NCBI RefSeq assembly: GCF_004000945.1
Contig: NZ_BIMF01000009.1
Coordinates: 124,001 to 188,000 of the forward strand
Direction: 5' to 3'
DNA from: Paenibacillus lautus NBRC 15380
GTDB lineage: Bacteria; Bacillota; Bacilli; Paenibacillales; Paenibacillaceae
Length of the DNA: 64,000 nucleotides
How positions within the stretch are numbered: position 1 is the first letter of the stretch; each line of letters starts with the position of its first letter. Under the pieces are notes generated by a model. That model did not search any database and had not been told where the DNA came from. It worked only from the letters and a program-made list of their open reading frames with translations. Positions 1 to 7,140 of the stretch are shown here, in pieces. The position numbers and the translations under genes were made by a program.

Positions 1-81
1 GGACTATTTTCTATGGATATATTGTACTTGAATGCAATCTCAGGAAAGCAACTATTATTCATTTTGTTGATTCCATTCCAA

Positions 82-315
82 TTACCGCATCCAGATTTCT
101 GCGTGTCTCTGTGCAAATTGTTGGAAGGAGACAGGCGCCTTCCCAGTCACCCTCATTACAGTATCAGTACTTAGATCTTCCGCTCCTTCCTCGCGAATTT
201 TACGGTCGAGTCCCGTCATGATCTCAGCATAAGACGGCACCCTTTGGAGACATGCACGGAACTCCAGGTACCGTCTTCTTTTTTTCAGATCCGGGTTGAT
301 TATACCTGAATCCAA
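82..315 (-). pseudogene. C-terminal remnant of an NmrA-type NAD(P)-binding oxidoreductase
   Basis: A 77-codon frame starting with TTG inside the end of the esterase gene (16-base overlap). Its last ~25 residues (VTGKAPVSFQQFAQRHAEIW) look like the very C-terminus of atypical short-chain reductases of the NmrA / NAD(P)H-binding family, where a V-G-P-x-S/T-F-x-x-F motif closes the protein. No Rossmann N-terminus with a GxxGxxG motif is present, because the upstream bases belong to the esterase. I read it as the stump left by a deletion or recombination that joined the esterase to a reductase tail. A real small protein cannot be excluded, but there is no ribosome binding site. Confidence 0.5.
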
Positions 316-1241
316 GCGTTAGCCAGTAAAAGTGCTCCCCGAGCAGCCGCGGTATCGGCCAAATCGTTTAACATCACGAAGTCATGGATGATGCCTTGGA
401 AGCGAACAGCCGTTACTCTAACTCCGGCTTCCCGCAGTTTATTGGCATACGCTTCACCCTCGTCCCGCAATACATCGGCTTCGCCTGTAATTACCAGAGC
501 TTCAGGAAGCCCAGCCAATTGCTCAGTTGTCGCTTGCAGAGGAGATGCGTAAATTTCTTTTCTTTGCTCCGGATCCGTCGTGTATTGATCCCAGAACCAT
601 TGCATCGCGTCGCGACGCAAAAAGTAACCTTCGGCGAATTGTATGTAGGAATCGTTGTCGAATGAAGCGTCCGTTACCGGGTAGAACAACAATTGTTTGT
701 GAATCTTCGGCCCTTTTCGATCTTTGGCCATCAGCGTAATGGCTGCGCTCATGTTGCCTCCGACGCTATCACCGGCTACTACAATACGGTTGGTATCGAA
801 TCCGTATTGGCTCCCGTTCTCTGCCACCCAGTCGAGTGCCGCGTACACTTCTTCGATCGCTACCGGATAGCGATTCTCGGGAGATAAGCTGTAATTTGTG
901 AACACAACTGCAGATTGGGAGCCAACGGCCAATTCGCGGATCAGTCGATCATGCGTATGTACGTTACCGAATACCCAGCCGGCTCCGTGTGTGTACAGAA
1001 TAACCGGAAGCACGCTCGGTGCATTCTGCGGGCGGACAATGGTAAGAGACACACTACCCTTAGGGCCGCCGTTAATGGTCAATTCTTCTATTTCAACCGG
1101 CAATTTATTCACAGAACCGGATTGGACTTGATCGACGACTTCGCGGCCTTTCACCGGGCCATGATCAAACAAATAGGGAGGGTTGGCTGTCGCCTCCGCA
1201 AATTGTTTAGCAGCTGTTTCGAGTACGACTTTATTTGTCAT
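300..1241 (-). CDS. alpha/beta hydrolase, acetyl-esterase/HSL-type
   Basis: A 313-residue cytoplasmic carboxylesterase of the hormone-sensitive-lipase class, which hydrolyses short acyl esters. The oxyanion-hole motif HGAG is at residues 85-88 (family form HGGG), the nucleophile is Ser159 in GDSVGG, and the expected acid (GEAD, ~255) and histidine (IIHDF, ~286) follow. Length is normal for the family. ATG is preceded by AGGAG. The stop overlaps a truncated reductase remnant. The physiological substrate cannot be told from sequence. Confidence 0.88.
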   Translation of the reverse strand: MTNKVVLETAAKQFAEATANPPYLFDHGPVKGREVVDQVQSGSVNKLPVEIEELTINGGPKGSVSLTIVRPQNAPSVLPVILYTHGAGWVFGNVHTHDRLIRELAVGSQSAVVFTNYSLSPENRYPVAIEEVYAALDWVAENGSQYGFDTNRIVVAGDSVGGNMSAAITLMAKDRKGPKIHKQLLFYPVTDASFDNDSYIQFAEGYFLRRDAMQWFWDQYTTDPEQRKEIYASPLQATTEQLAGLPEALVITGEADVLRDEGEAYANKLREAGVRVTAVRFQGIIHDFVMLNDLADTAAARGALLLANAWIQV

Positions 1242-1781
1242 TTTAAAAACTCCTGTCTCTTCTTTGGATTTGTTAAATTAAATTTTGCAATATATTTGTG
1301 AATATAACATTTGTTCTGAGATTTGTCTTACTTTACCATAAAATAAGTTATCAACATCCATATTACCAAGTATTCACTGAAGGTGAATAGGTGTTTCAAT
1401 TTTTAAAATCACATTTAGGTTTAGATAGCTAAAAAAGATTCATGTAACACACTTCCTTCTAATTAATTTTAGCAATCTAATATTCCCATTGTATTGCAAA
1501 GAATCCGGCAATGTAATTACGCACATATTTGTAACTTAAAAAATGATTTGCTATCTAAGATCAGGAATTCATTCCTGTCCATATAATAGTATTTATGAAC
1601 TAATTTGGGAGGTATAAAACAATAATCTGACTTTTTGTTTGTAAATCTAAGGAGCCTTTCAATACTGTGGTACCCCGATAGTTCAATGTAGCGTGACGCG
1701 GATCTTGTTCATTGCCAAGCCAATCCGGAGTTTAAAACCGAAGATTTTCTTCAGAGCGGTTGATATGCGCACGAATATCTC
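1242..1781. other. 540-base AT-rich intergenic region
   Basis: No convincing gene. An inverted repeat TATTCAC-N5-GTGAATA lies at 1371-1389, about 130 bases upstream of the esterase start, and could be a repressor operator. On the minus strand, about 1604-1733, there is a 43-codon frame without a start or ribosome site whose composition looks coding (it includes NEQDPRHATLNYRG). It may be a decayed gene end, but I do not recognise it. The rest is AT-rich and unremarkable. Confidence 0.4.
1371..1389. repeat. Inverted repeat upstream of the esterase gene
   Basis: TATTCAC TGAAG GTGAATA is a perfect 7-base inverted repeat with a 5-base loop region. It sits in AT-rich DNA about 130 bases before the esterase start, suitable in size for a dimeric repressor. 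No dedicated regulator gene is adjacent, so the function is a guess. Confidence 0.3.
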
Positions 1782-2231
1782 TCACGCCTTCCGAACAGAA
1801 GGCGAGTAAAATACGTCACCATGCATATGTTGAAATTTGTCCCAGTTGCCGGGATTGGTCGTGTCTGGAGCGCGGTGCTCCAGAATGGCCTGATATAGGA
1901 CGGTTTTTTGTTCCAAATGGGCAATGTGCTGTTTGGCTTCTTCGAGCTTAACGAGCGCCGCTTCTTTATGCTCCATTATGAGTGTGTAGCGTTGCGGAAT
2001 GGTCGAATCCCCTTCGAGGCAGAGGTCGACGTACGTTTTAATGACTTCAATCGGCATCCCGGATTGCTTGAGGCATTTGACGCCATGCAGCCAGTTGATC
2101 GATTCTTCGTCGAACATCCGAATGTTGTTTTGATTGCGCTGTACGCTTGGCACCAGGCCTTTATCCGTATAAAAGCGCACGGCGTGCTCGGTAAGTCCCG
2201 TAATCAGGGCGGCTTCTTTGACCGTATGCAT
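1782..2231 (-). CDS. MerR-family regulator, AdhR/NmlR-like
   Basis: A 149-residue transcription factor with an N-terminal winged-helix MerR domain (HAVRFYTDKGLVPSVQR, residues 16-32) and a C-terminal coiled coil (about 85-120). A single central Cys53 in VKCLKQSGM matches the position of the conserved thiol that senses aldehydes in B. subtilis AdhR and NmlR-type proteins; a second cysteine is at ~70. The open frame extends much further upstream, but the ATG at 2231 has a strong AAGGAGG site at the right distance, and the extra codons are antisense to the next gene. It is divergent from an aldo/keto reductase whose promoter carries a MerR-type operator, so that gene is the likely target. Confidence 0.88.
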   Translation of the reverse strand: MHTVKEAALITGLTEHAVRFYTDKGLVPSVQRNQNNIRMFDEESINWLHGVKCLKQSGMPIEVIKTYVDLCLEGDSTIPQRYTLIMEHKEAALVKLEEAKQHIAHLEQKTVLYQAILEHRAPDTTNPGNWDKFQHMHGDVFYSPSVRKA

Positions 2232-2269
2232 GTGTAATCCTCCTTGGAAAATAAATTTTTGAAGACGGC

Positions 2270-2306
2270 TTGACTTCGTGTAACACGAAGGCGGTAGGCT
2301 TATTGT
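2270..2306 (+). promoter_or_regulatory. MerR-type promoter and operator for the aldo/keto reductase
   Basis: A -35 TTGACT (2270-2275) and -10 TAGGCT (2295-2300) are separated by 19 bases. The over-long spacer is filled by a perfect 8-base inverted repeat around one base, CTTCGTGT-A-ACACGAAG (2274-2290). This is the classical architecture of MerR-activated promoters, in which the regulator untwists DNA to realign the two hexamers. It faces the aldo/keto reductase, 100 bases upstream of its start. Confidence 0.8.
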
Positions 2307-2405
2307 AACGCAAATCGACCGTAAGCGGAAGCCCCGCTGAGGTGCCCGATTCACGGGATTCGCGGCCGTATGCCGTTTTACATTTGAACCATGGGAGGAA
2401 TTACA

Positions 2406-3257
2406 ATGCAAACTGTAACATTGAACAACGGAGTGAAAATGCCGATCATCGGCTTCGGTGTCTACCAAATTCCCGATGCTGAAGAATGCGAGAATGCGGT
2501 ATATGAAGCGCTGATGGCCGGTTACCGCCTGATCGACACCGCCGCCGGTTATCTGAATGAGGAAGCGGTCGGACGCGCGATCAAGCGCAGCGGCGTACCG
2601 CGTGAAGAGCTGTTCATCACGACCAAGCTCTGGGTTCAGGATGCCGGCTACGAGAGTGCCAAGCTGGCGTTTGCCAAATCCTTGAGGAAGCTGCAGCTCG
2701 ACTATCTCGATCTGTACCTTATTCACCAGCCGTTTGGCGATTACTACGGCGCTTGGCGTGCGATGGAAGACCTGTACCGCGAAGGCAAAATCAAAGCGAT
2801 CGGTGTCAGCAACTTCCTGCCCGAACGACTTATGGACCTCATCGTGCATAACAAAATCGTGCCCGCCGTCAACCAGATCGAAACGCACCCGTTCTACCAG
2901 CAAATCGAGAACACCGCTTTTATGAAAGAGCAGGGAGTGCAGCACCAATCGTGGGGGCCGCTCGCTGAAGGACGCAACAACATGTTTGGCAACGAAGTGC
3001 TGACCTCGATCGCGGAAAAATACAACAAGTCCGTCGCTCAGGTCGTGCTGCGCTGGCTTGTTCAACGTGAAGTCGTTGTCATTCCAAAATCGGTGAGAAA
3101 AGAGCGGATCGTCGAAAACTTCAACATTTTCGACTTTGCGTTGTGCGCGGACGATATCGAACAAATTTCCACCCTCGATACGCGGGAAAGTCTTTTCTTA
3201 TCGTACCGCGATCCGGAAGTCGCCAAGATGATGGGCAACTGGAAAGTCGATCTGTAA
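2406..3257 (+). CDS. Aldo/keto reductase
   Basis: A 283-residue NADPH-dependent carbonyl reductase of the AKR fold. The tetrad is visible: Asp in RLIDTAA, Tyr in AAGYLNE, Lys in TTKLW and His in LIHQPFG. The nicotinamide-cofactor motif IPKSVRKERI is near residue 234. Start chosen at 2406 because GGGAGG lies just before it; the ATG at 2391 would place that site inside the gene. The divergent AdhR-like regulator and its operator suggest induction by reactive aldehydes such as methylglyoxal or formaldehyde, a detoxifying role inferred from context. Confidence 0.9.
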   Translation: MQTVTLNNGVKMPIIGFGVYQIPDAEECENAVYEALMAGYRLIDTAAGYLNEEAVGRAIKRSGVPREELFITTKLWVQDAGYESAKLAFAKSLRKLQLDYLDLYLIHQPFGDYYGAWRAMEDLYREGKIKAIGVSNFLPERLMDLIVHNKIVPAVNQIETHPFYQQIENTAFMKEQGVQHQSWGPLAEGRNNMFGNEVLTSIAEKYNKSVAQVVLRWLVQREVVVIPKSVRKERIVENFNIFDFALCADDIEQISTLDTRESLFLSYRDPEVAKMMGNWKVDL

Positions 3258-3302
3258 ACCTTGATCGAACCGTAAACTCATTACGCGTTTATCCTCATCT
3301 AT

Positions 3303-3337
3303 AAAGAAAGGACAGGGCGCCCCTGTCCTTTCTTTAC
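3303..3337 (+). terminator. Intrinsic terminator after the aldo/keto reductase
   Basis: A long perfect stem AAAGAAAGGACAGGG / CCCTGTCCTTTCTTT closes 45 bases after the stop codon and ends in a T-rich run. Confidence 0.85.
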
Positions 3338-3437
3338 TTGAATTGCAAATTCTAAGAATAGTAAAACTGCTGCTACCGGTGTAACAAAATCTATTACCCC
3401 CACCAATACCTATCTCTCACGCAAAGAGCGAGGCATA

Positions 3438-3734
3438 TCATTTAACTCGATATTGTTCATACTGTTTCGTGATGTTCACTTTCAGAGATTCCCAACGCAC
3501 AAGCGTTTCGGCCAACTTTGTAACCGCATCCTGAAACAGTTGGTTCTCCTCCCCTATCACGGTGGTGTATTCATTGTCACTCATTTGTTTGACGATATCA
3601 ATGGGAGAGGCTTGTTTGTCCTGGATAGGATCAGGTCGCGAAACTTTTGTCTTTTCTTTGTACCCGATCGTGGTAACCACGATGCCAAGGCCTAAGACCC
3701 TAAATAATTGCTTGTACTTAAAACGAGCTGGCAT
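3438..3734 (-). CDS. Hypothetical protein in the tRNA-adjacent scar
   Basis: A 98-residue product I do not recognise. A weakly hydrophobic stretch (residues 10-24) is followed by a polar, probably helical C-terminal half rich in charged residues (EENQLFQDAVTKLAETLVRW). There is no clear ribosome site before the ATG at 3734, and an internal Met at residue 51 is possible. It lies between the aldo/keto reductase terminator and an integrase-like remnant next to tRNA-Ala, so it may be leftover mobile-element cargo or a spurious frame. Confidence 0.4.
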   Translation of the reverse strand: MPARFKYKQLFRVLGLGIVVTTIGYKEKTKVSRPDPIQDKQASPIDIVKQMSDNEYTTVIGEENQLFQDAVTKLAETLVRWESLKVNITKQYEQYRVK

Positions 3735-3761
3735 GGATCAGTCTGTTCGAACCCATCCAAT

Positions 3762-3800
3762 AAAACAAGCTGCGCCGGGAACCCCGACGCTGCTTGTTTT
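3762..3800 (-). terminator. Stem-loop after the integrase-like remnant
   Basis: On the minus strand AAAACAAGC-A-GCG ... CGC-A-GCTTGTTTT forms a long stem with few mismatches directly after the TGA of the putative integrase end. The following bases are only moderately T-rich. Confidence 0.55.
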
Positions 3801-3889
3801 CATGATTTAAATTGATTACCCAACTTCATTGTATTCAATTTCGTCCCCAATTCGTCCCCAATCCCATTTATGTAAATTACTAAAAAGGT
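3800..3889 (-). pseudogene. Possible 3' end of a tyrosine recombinase (integrase)
   Basis: A minus-strand frame without a start ends GIGDELGTKLNTMKLGNQF.. and a TGA. Tails of this GDELGTK type are common at the extreme C-terminus of phage and ICE integrases of Bacillota. It begins just beyond the tRNA-Ala terminator, and tRNA 3' ends are the usual integration sites for such enzymes. No catalytic region (R..HxxR..Y) remains, so identity rests on the short tail and on position only. Confidence 0.4.
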
Positions 3890-3900
3890 ATTAAAAAACA

Positions 3901-3933
3901 AAAAAACCCTTGATGTACCATCAAGGGTTTTCT
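3901..3933 (-). terminator. Terminator of tRNA-Ala
   Basis: AAAACCCTTGATG-GTA-CATCAAGGGTTTTTTT on the minus strand, a perfect 13-base stem with a T-run, five bases beyond the tRNA 3' end. Confidence 0.85.
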
Positions 3934-3938
3934 TCATA

Positions 3939-4011
3939 TGGAGCCTAGGGGGATCGAACCCCTGACCTCATCGCTGCCAGCGATGCGCTCTCCCAGCTGA
4001 GCTAAGGCCCC
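3939..4011 (-). tRNA. tRNA-Ala (anticodon GGC)
   Basis: A 73-base cloverleaf on the minus strand. Acceptor GGGGCCT pairs with AGGCTCC and includes the G3-U70 wobble that identifies alanine tRNAs. The D arm is GCTC/GAGC, the anticodon loop CTGGCAG lies within CATCG/CGATG, and the T arm AGGGG/CCCCT encloses TTCGATC. Discriminator base is A. The 3' CCA is not encoded. A terminator follows immediately. Confidence 0.95.
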
Positions 4012-4187
4012 GTAAGCGACTTCTATATCATATAAAAAATCAGCAGGCATGTCAACATGTTTTTCACATTTTTTGATGACGTGCTGTATCCCTTTTACTT
4101 CTCTATATCATGTCACTTATCGATGATGAGGATGGGCGCCATGGGAGCACCGGAAGAGCACCTGGATCACGCGGAACCCCGGCGCTC

Positions 4188-4661
4188 TTACAGCTCCTGA
4201 CCGTCCGTATCCTTGGACAGCAGGCTTTTCAGTTCCTTCATAAACATATTGATATCCTTGAACTGCCGGTACACGGATGCAAACCGGACGTAAGCTACTT
4301 CGTCGACCGGATATAACCGTTCCATCAGAAGCTCCCCGATCTGGCGGCTCTCCACCTCTGCTGCTGCGGTATTTCGCAGTGCCTTCTCAACATCCGATAC
4401 GATCATATCCAGCTGGTCCACCGATACCGGACGCTTCTCGCATGCACGTATCAAACCGCGGAGTACCTTCTCCCGGCTGAATTCTTCACGGCTTCCGTCC
4501 TTCTTCACGACGATCAGCGGCGTTTCCTCCACCATCTCAAAGGTTGTGAATCTCTTGCTGCACTGCTCGCATTCCCTGCGGCGGCGGATGGATTTATTCT
4601 CGTTGGCAGGCCTGGAATCAAGCACTTTCGTCCCGGCATAACTGCAATATGGACACTTCAT
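4188..4661 (-). CDS. nrdR: Transcriptional repressor NrdR
   Basis: A 157-residue repressor of ribonucleotide reductase genes. The N-terminal zinc ribbon MKCPYC...CEQC (Cys3, Cys6, Cys31, Cys34) is followed by an ATP-cone domain (VVKKDGSREEFSREKVLRGL, about 50-140) that senses ATP/dATP. Length and ends are as in the family. It sits at the end of the polA-mutM-ytaF-coaE group, as its orthologue does in B. subtilis. Its targets are not in this window. Confidence 0.97.
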   Translation of the reverse strand: MKCPYCSYAGTKVLDSRPANENKSIRRRRECEQCSKRFTTFEMVEETPLIVVKKDGSREEFSREKVLRGLIRACEKRPVSVDQLDMIVSDVEKALRNTAAAEVESRQIGELLMERLYPVDEVAYVRFASVYRQFKDINMFMKELKSLLSKDTDGQEL

Positions 4662-4749
4662 AAAGTCAACTTCACTTCCTTCGTTTCAGCGTATTTTAGC
4701 CTTAATGGCGCTAAAGAAAAATTTACCAGCAAAACTTTTTTCTTTTATG

Positions 4750-4779
4750 TTATGAAAATGCGAAACCCGAGACATAATA
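4750..4779 (+). promoter_or_regulatory. Putative sigma-G promoter of the SASP gene
   Basis: TTATG (4750-4754) and CATAATA (4773-4779) are 18 bases apart. This fits the forespore sigma-G pattern (GHATR, 17-18 bases, CATHHTA) with one deviation in the first base. SASP genes are the standard sigma-G targets, and the gene starts 31 bases further on. Confidence 0.55.
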
Positions 4780-4809
4780 CTTTTACCAACCCAAGGAGGT
4801 GAACTTAAC

Positions 4810-5037
4810 ATGGCACAAAGCAACAACAACTCCAACAACCTGGTTGTTCCTCGCGCAAACGCTGCTCTTGAGCAATTGAAGTACGAGGTAGCTCAAGAAC
4901 TTGGTATCTCCATTCCACAAGACGGATACCAAGGTAACATGACTTCCTACGAGAACGGTTCGATCGGGGGATACATCACAAAGCGTCTTGTAACCCTGGC
5001 CGAGCAACAATTGGCTGGTCAATTCTCCGGTCAATAA
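4810..5037 (+). CDS. Alpha/beta-type small acid-soluble spore protein
   Basis: A 75-residue DNA-binding protein that coats the forespore chromosome, shifts it towards A-form and protects it from UV and heat. The GPR protease cleavage region is seen as KYEVAQELG (residues 24-32). The second conserved block GSIGGYITKRLV (50-61) is typical of the family. A short Ser/Asn-rich N-terminus precedes the core. Strong AAGGAGGTG ribosome site, sigma-G-like promoter upstream, terminator just downstream. Confidence 0.96.
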   Translation: MAQSNNNSNNLVVPRANAALEQLKYEVAQELGISIPQDGYQGNMTSYENGSIGGYITKRLVTLAEQQLAGQFSGQ

Positions 5038-5050
5038 TTGATTCTTCCTT

Positions 5051-5103
5051 AAAAAAGGAGTGTTGGACGGCTCGATGTAAGAGCCTGTCCAGCGCTCTTT
5101 TTT
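5051..5103. terminator. Bidirectional terminator between the SASP and transglycosylase genes
   Basis: AAAAAAGGAG(T)G(T)TGGAC ... GTCCAGCGCTCTTTTTT forms a long stem with an internal GGCTC/GAGCC hairpin. A on the left and T on the right allow it to serve both converging genes. Confidence 0.75.
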
Positions 5104-5105
5104 CG

Positions 5106-5672
5106 TTAAAAGCCGTCCTTATACACATCCGTATATTGATTATAATAATAAATCACGCGCTGTACATAGTGACGGGTTTCCCCGATGGGAATACTCTTCA
5201 CATTCTCGTAGGTCCCATCCCACATGCCCTTGTTGATCCAATTCTTGACGTTCCCGGGGCCTGCATTATAGGCAGCGATGGCGGCAATCGGATTGCCGTC
5301 CATTTCCTTGTGCAGGTTCTGAATATACCAGGTGCCGAGCTGGATATTCGCGTCCACTTCATTCTTCACGCTCAGCAGGTTCACCGACGGCAGCTTGGCC
5401 ATTTCCATCGCCCAGTTCGCCGTATCCGGCATCAGCTGCATAATGCCCAGCGCGCCTTTCTTGGACTCCTTACCCGGTTTGAAGTTCGTTTCTACTCGTA
5501 TAATGGAAGCCACCAGGAATGGATCAACCTCATAATAAGCGGCATGCTTCCGAATTTCATCCTTATAATGAATCGGATACAGCAAGGTCATCCAGTTCGA
5601 GCTCAGAAACAGCAGCGCTACAAAAGAAACAAACAGCAGGAGCAGCACTCTTTTTTTACGGAGCCACTTCAT
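5106..5672 (-). CDS. Membrane-anchored lytic transglycosylase
   Basis: A 188-residue wall enzyme that cleaves the MurNAc-GlcNAc bond. An N-terminal membrane anchor (about 7-25) leads into an SLT domain with catalytic Glu in SIIRVETNFKPG (~60), GALGIMQLMP, and the C-terminal AAYNAGPGNV motif. Start at 5672 is chosen because its ATG overlaps the coaE stop as ATGA; a longer frame would intrude into coaE. Coupled to coaE, at the position occupied by a transglycosylase in related genomes. Confidence 0.92.
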   Translation of the reverse strand: MKWLRKKRVLLLLFVSFVALLFLSSNWMTLLYPIHYKDEIRKHAAYYEVDPFLVASIIRVETNFKPGKESKKGALGIMQLMPDTANWAMEMAKLPSVNLLSVKNEVDANIQLGTWYIQNLHKEMDGNPIAAIAAYNAGPGNVKNWINKGMWDGTYENVKSIPIGETRHYVQRVIYYYNQYTDVYKDGF

Positions 5673-6268
5673 AACCGAACCAACCTGCCCCACAGGTTGT
5701 CCACCTGCTGCTGTGTTTCGGCCAATGTTCCGCTGTTATCGATGAGGATATCCGCCAGACGCTTCTTCTCCTCGATATCCATCTGGCTGTTTAAACGCGC
5801 TTCTGCCGCTTCCCGGTTAAGATCATCGCGCACCATCAGGCGCTCAAGCTGCAGCTCTCGCGGTACATAAACGACAGCAATCTGGTCAAGATAAGAATAC
5901 TGCTCCCTTGCCTCAAGCAGCAGCGGAATATCCGCTACCACGAGCCGGTCGGGATACTGCCGCTCATATGCTTCCGTCCGTTCCCGGATTTCCTGCCGGA
6001 TCGCCGGATGCGTGATCTCATTCAACACCGTTCTCTGCTCGGGATGATGGAAGATCAATTCCCCGAGTTTTTTTCGATTCAACGTACCGTCCTCAAACAG
6101 GATCGCTTGTCCAAAATGTTCGGTCACTTTACCCAGCACCGGATGACCCGGGAGCATGACTTCCCGGGCGATGAGATCCGCATCGACGAGAAGTGCTCCC
6201 TTCATGGTCAACATAGAGGACACGGTGCTCTTGCCTGTTGCAATTCCTCCGGTTAAACCGATATTCAT
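5669..6268 (-). CDS. coaE: Dephospho-CoA kinase
   Basis: A 199-residue enzyme for the last step of coenzyme A synthesis: it phosphorylates the 3'-hydroxyl of dephospho-CoA with ATP. P-loop GGIATGKST at residues 6-14; the DADLIAREV and PLLLEAR motifs are the family's CoA-domain signatures. Full length. It follows ytaF closely and is translationally coupled to the transglycosylase gene. Confidence 0.96.
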   Translation of the reverse strand: MNIGLTGGIATGKSTVSSMLTMKGALLVDADLIAREVMLPGHPVLGKVTEHFGQAILFEDGTLNRKKLGELIFHHPEQRTVLNEITHPAIRQEIRERTEAYERQYPDRLVVADIPLLLEAREQYSYLDQIAVVYVPRELQLERLMVRDDLNREAAEARLNSQMDIEEKKRLADILIDNSGTLAETQQQVDNLWGRLVRL

Positions 6269-6277
6269 GACTTCACC

Positions 6278-7018
6278 TCATAACAGCTTCATTATACCCA
6301 TGACGATTAACAAAAAAGCAGGCAAATAAGAGATAAAACGCATGCCGCCCTTGGATGCAAAGCGTAAACCAACCCTCATGCCCAGCACCAGGAATATCCC
6401 GCTAAACAAGGAAACGACAGCTGCCGTACCTAGCGGTGAGAAGCCCAGCATCGCAGCGCCAAGTCCTGCTCCGAACGCATCGAGCGATAACGCGATCCCG
6501 AGCCACATCGCCTCCCACGGGGAGATGCTACCGGAGTCGTCCAGATCCGCTTTTGATGGACTGCGGAGAATTTGAATGACAACGCCGATCTTCGGAATCT
6601 CAAGAGAGAATACCGCCCGCTGAACATGCTCTTGACCTGCCGTGTTAACCTCACGTCGTGATTTCACTTGATAGTCAGCCGCCTTCGTTTCCATAAGGGA
6701 CTGGGAAATATCCCTATTAGAAACCGGCTGCACATCAGACTCGTTTTTTCTGCGAACTTGCTGATATAGAGACCATAAGCCCAGCAGAATCAAAATGGCG
6801 GCTCCGATCACGGACGCCACAGATGGGGATAAGAACCGCTGCAACAGCGCGCCTGCCTGCATGGAGGCGCCAAGCACCAAGCCGGAACATAGCGAGATGA
6901 TCAATACAGACAGCAGCGGTATCCTTGTTTTGCGCAGACCGTATGTAACCCCCGCGCCAAATCCGTCCAGGCTTAATGCCATGGCCAGCAGCGCAGACGA
7001 GAAAATATGACTGAGCAC
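6278..7018 (-). CDS. ytaF: Sporulation membrane protein YtaF, MntP-like
   Basis: A 246-residue integral membrane protein with two homologous halves, each opening with a helix containing SLDGFGAG (17-23) or SLDAFGAG (179-185). These match the ALSxDAF motif of MntP manganese exporters, so a divalent-cation exporter role is inferred. The polar middle loop (~90-165) ends in a canonical EF-hand-like loop (158-169, D-x-D-x-S-G-x-I-x-x-x-E). Start is GTG at 7018, preceded by GAGGAGG; the upstream ATG codons lack a site. It lies between mutM and coaE as in B. subtilis. Confidence 0.88.
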   Translation of the reverse strand: MLSHIFSSALLAMALSLDGFGAGVTYGLRKTRIPLLSVLIISLCSGLVLGASMQAGALLQRFLSPSVASVIGAAILILLGLWSLYQQVRRKNESDVQPVSNRDISQSLMETKAADYQVKSRREVNTAGQEHVQRAVFSLEIPKIGVVIQILRSPSKADLDDSGSISPWEAMWLGIALSLDAFGAGLGAAMLGFSPLGTAAVVSLFSGIFLVLGMRVGLRFASKGGMRFISYLPAFLLIVMGIMKLL

Positions 7019-7099
7019 CCTTTTCCCTCCTCGTAAGCTCCACATCAAGCGGCTCATTCATGAAGAAGAGCAGCTCCATGCGCTCCACATATGTTCCAC

Positions 7100-7107
7100 A
7101 TTATATG
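7100..7107 (-). promoter_or_regulatory. Possible sigma-E -10 element for ytaF
   Basis: CATATAAT on the minus strand matches the sigma-E -10 consensus (CATACAAT) at seven of eight bases, 80 bases upstream of ytaF. It is part of a larger imperfect palindrome, CACATA ... TATGTG. No good -35 is visible, so the call is weak; ytaF is known to be sigma-E controlled in B. subtilis. Confidence 0.3.
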
Positions 7108-7140
7108 TGTAGGGAAAGGAATGGGTGCACGCCTATTGGA

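Noticed and set aside
1604..1733. 43-codon minus-strand frame in the first large gap
   Set aside because: No start or ribosome site and no recognised motif; noted only as possible debris.
2232..3164. Long minus-strand extension of the MerR gene
   Set aside because: It is antisense to the aldo/keto reductase and lies upstream of a strong ribosome site and ATG at 2231.
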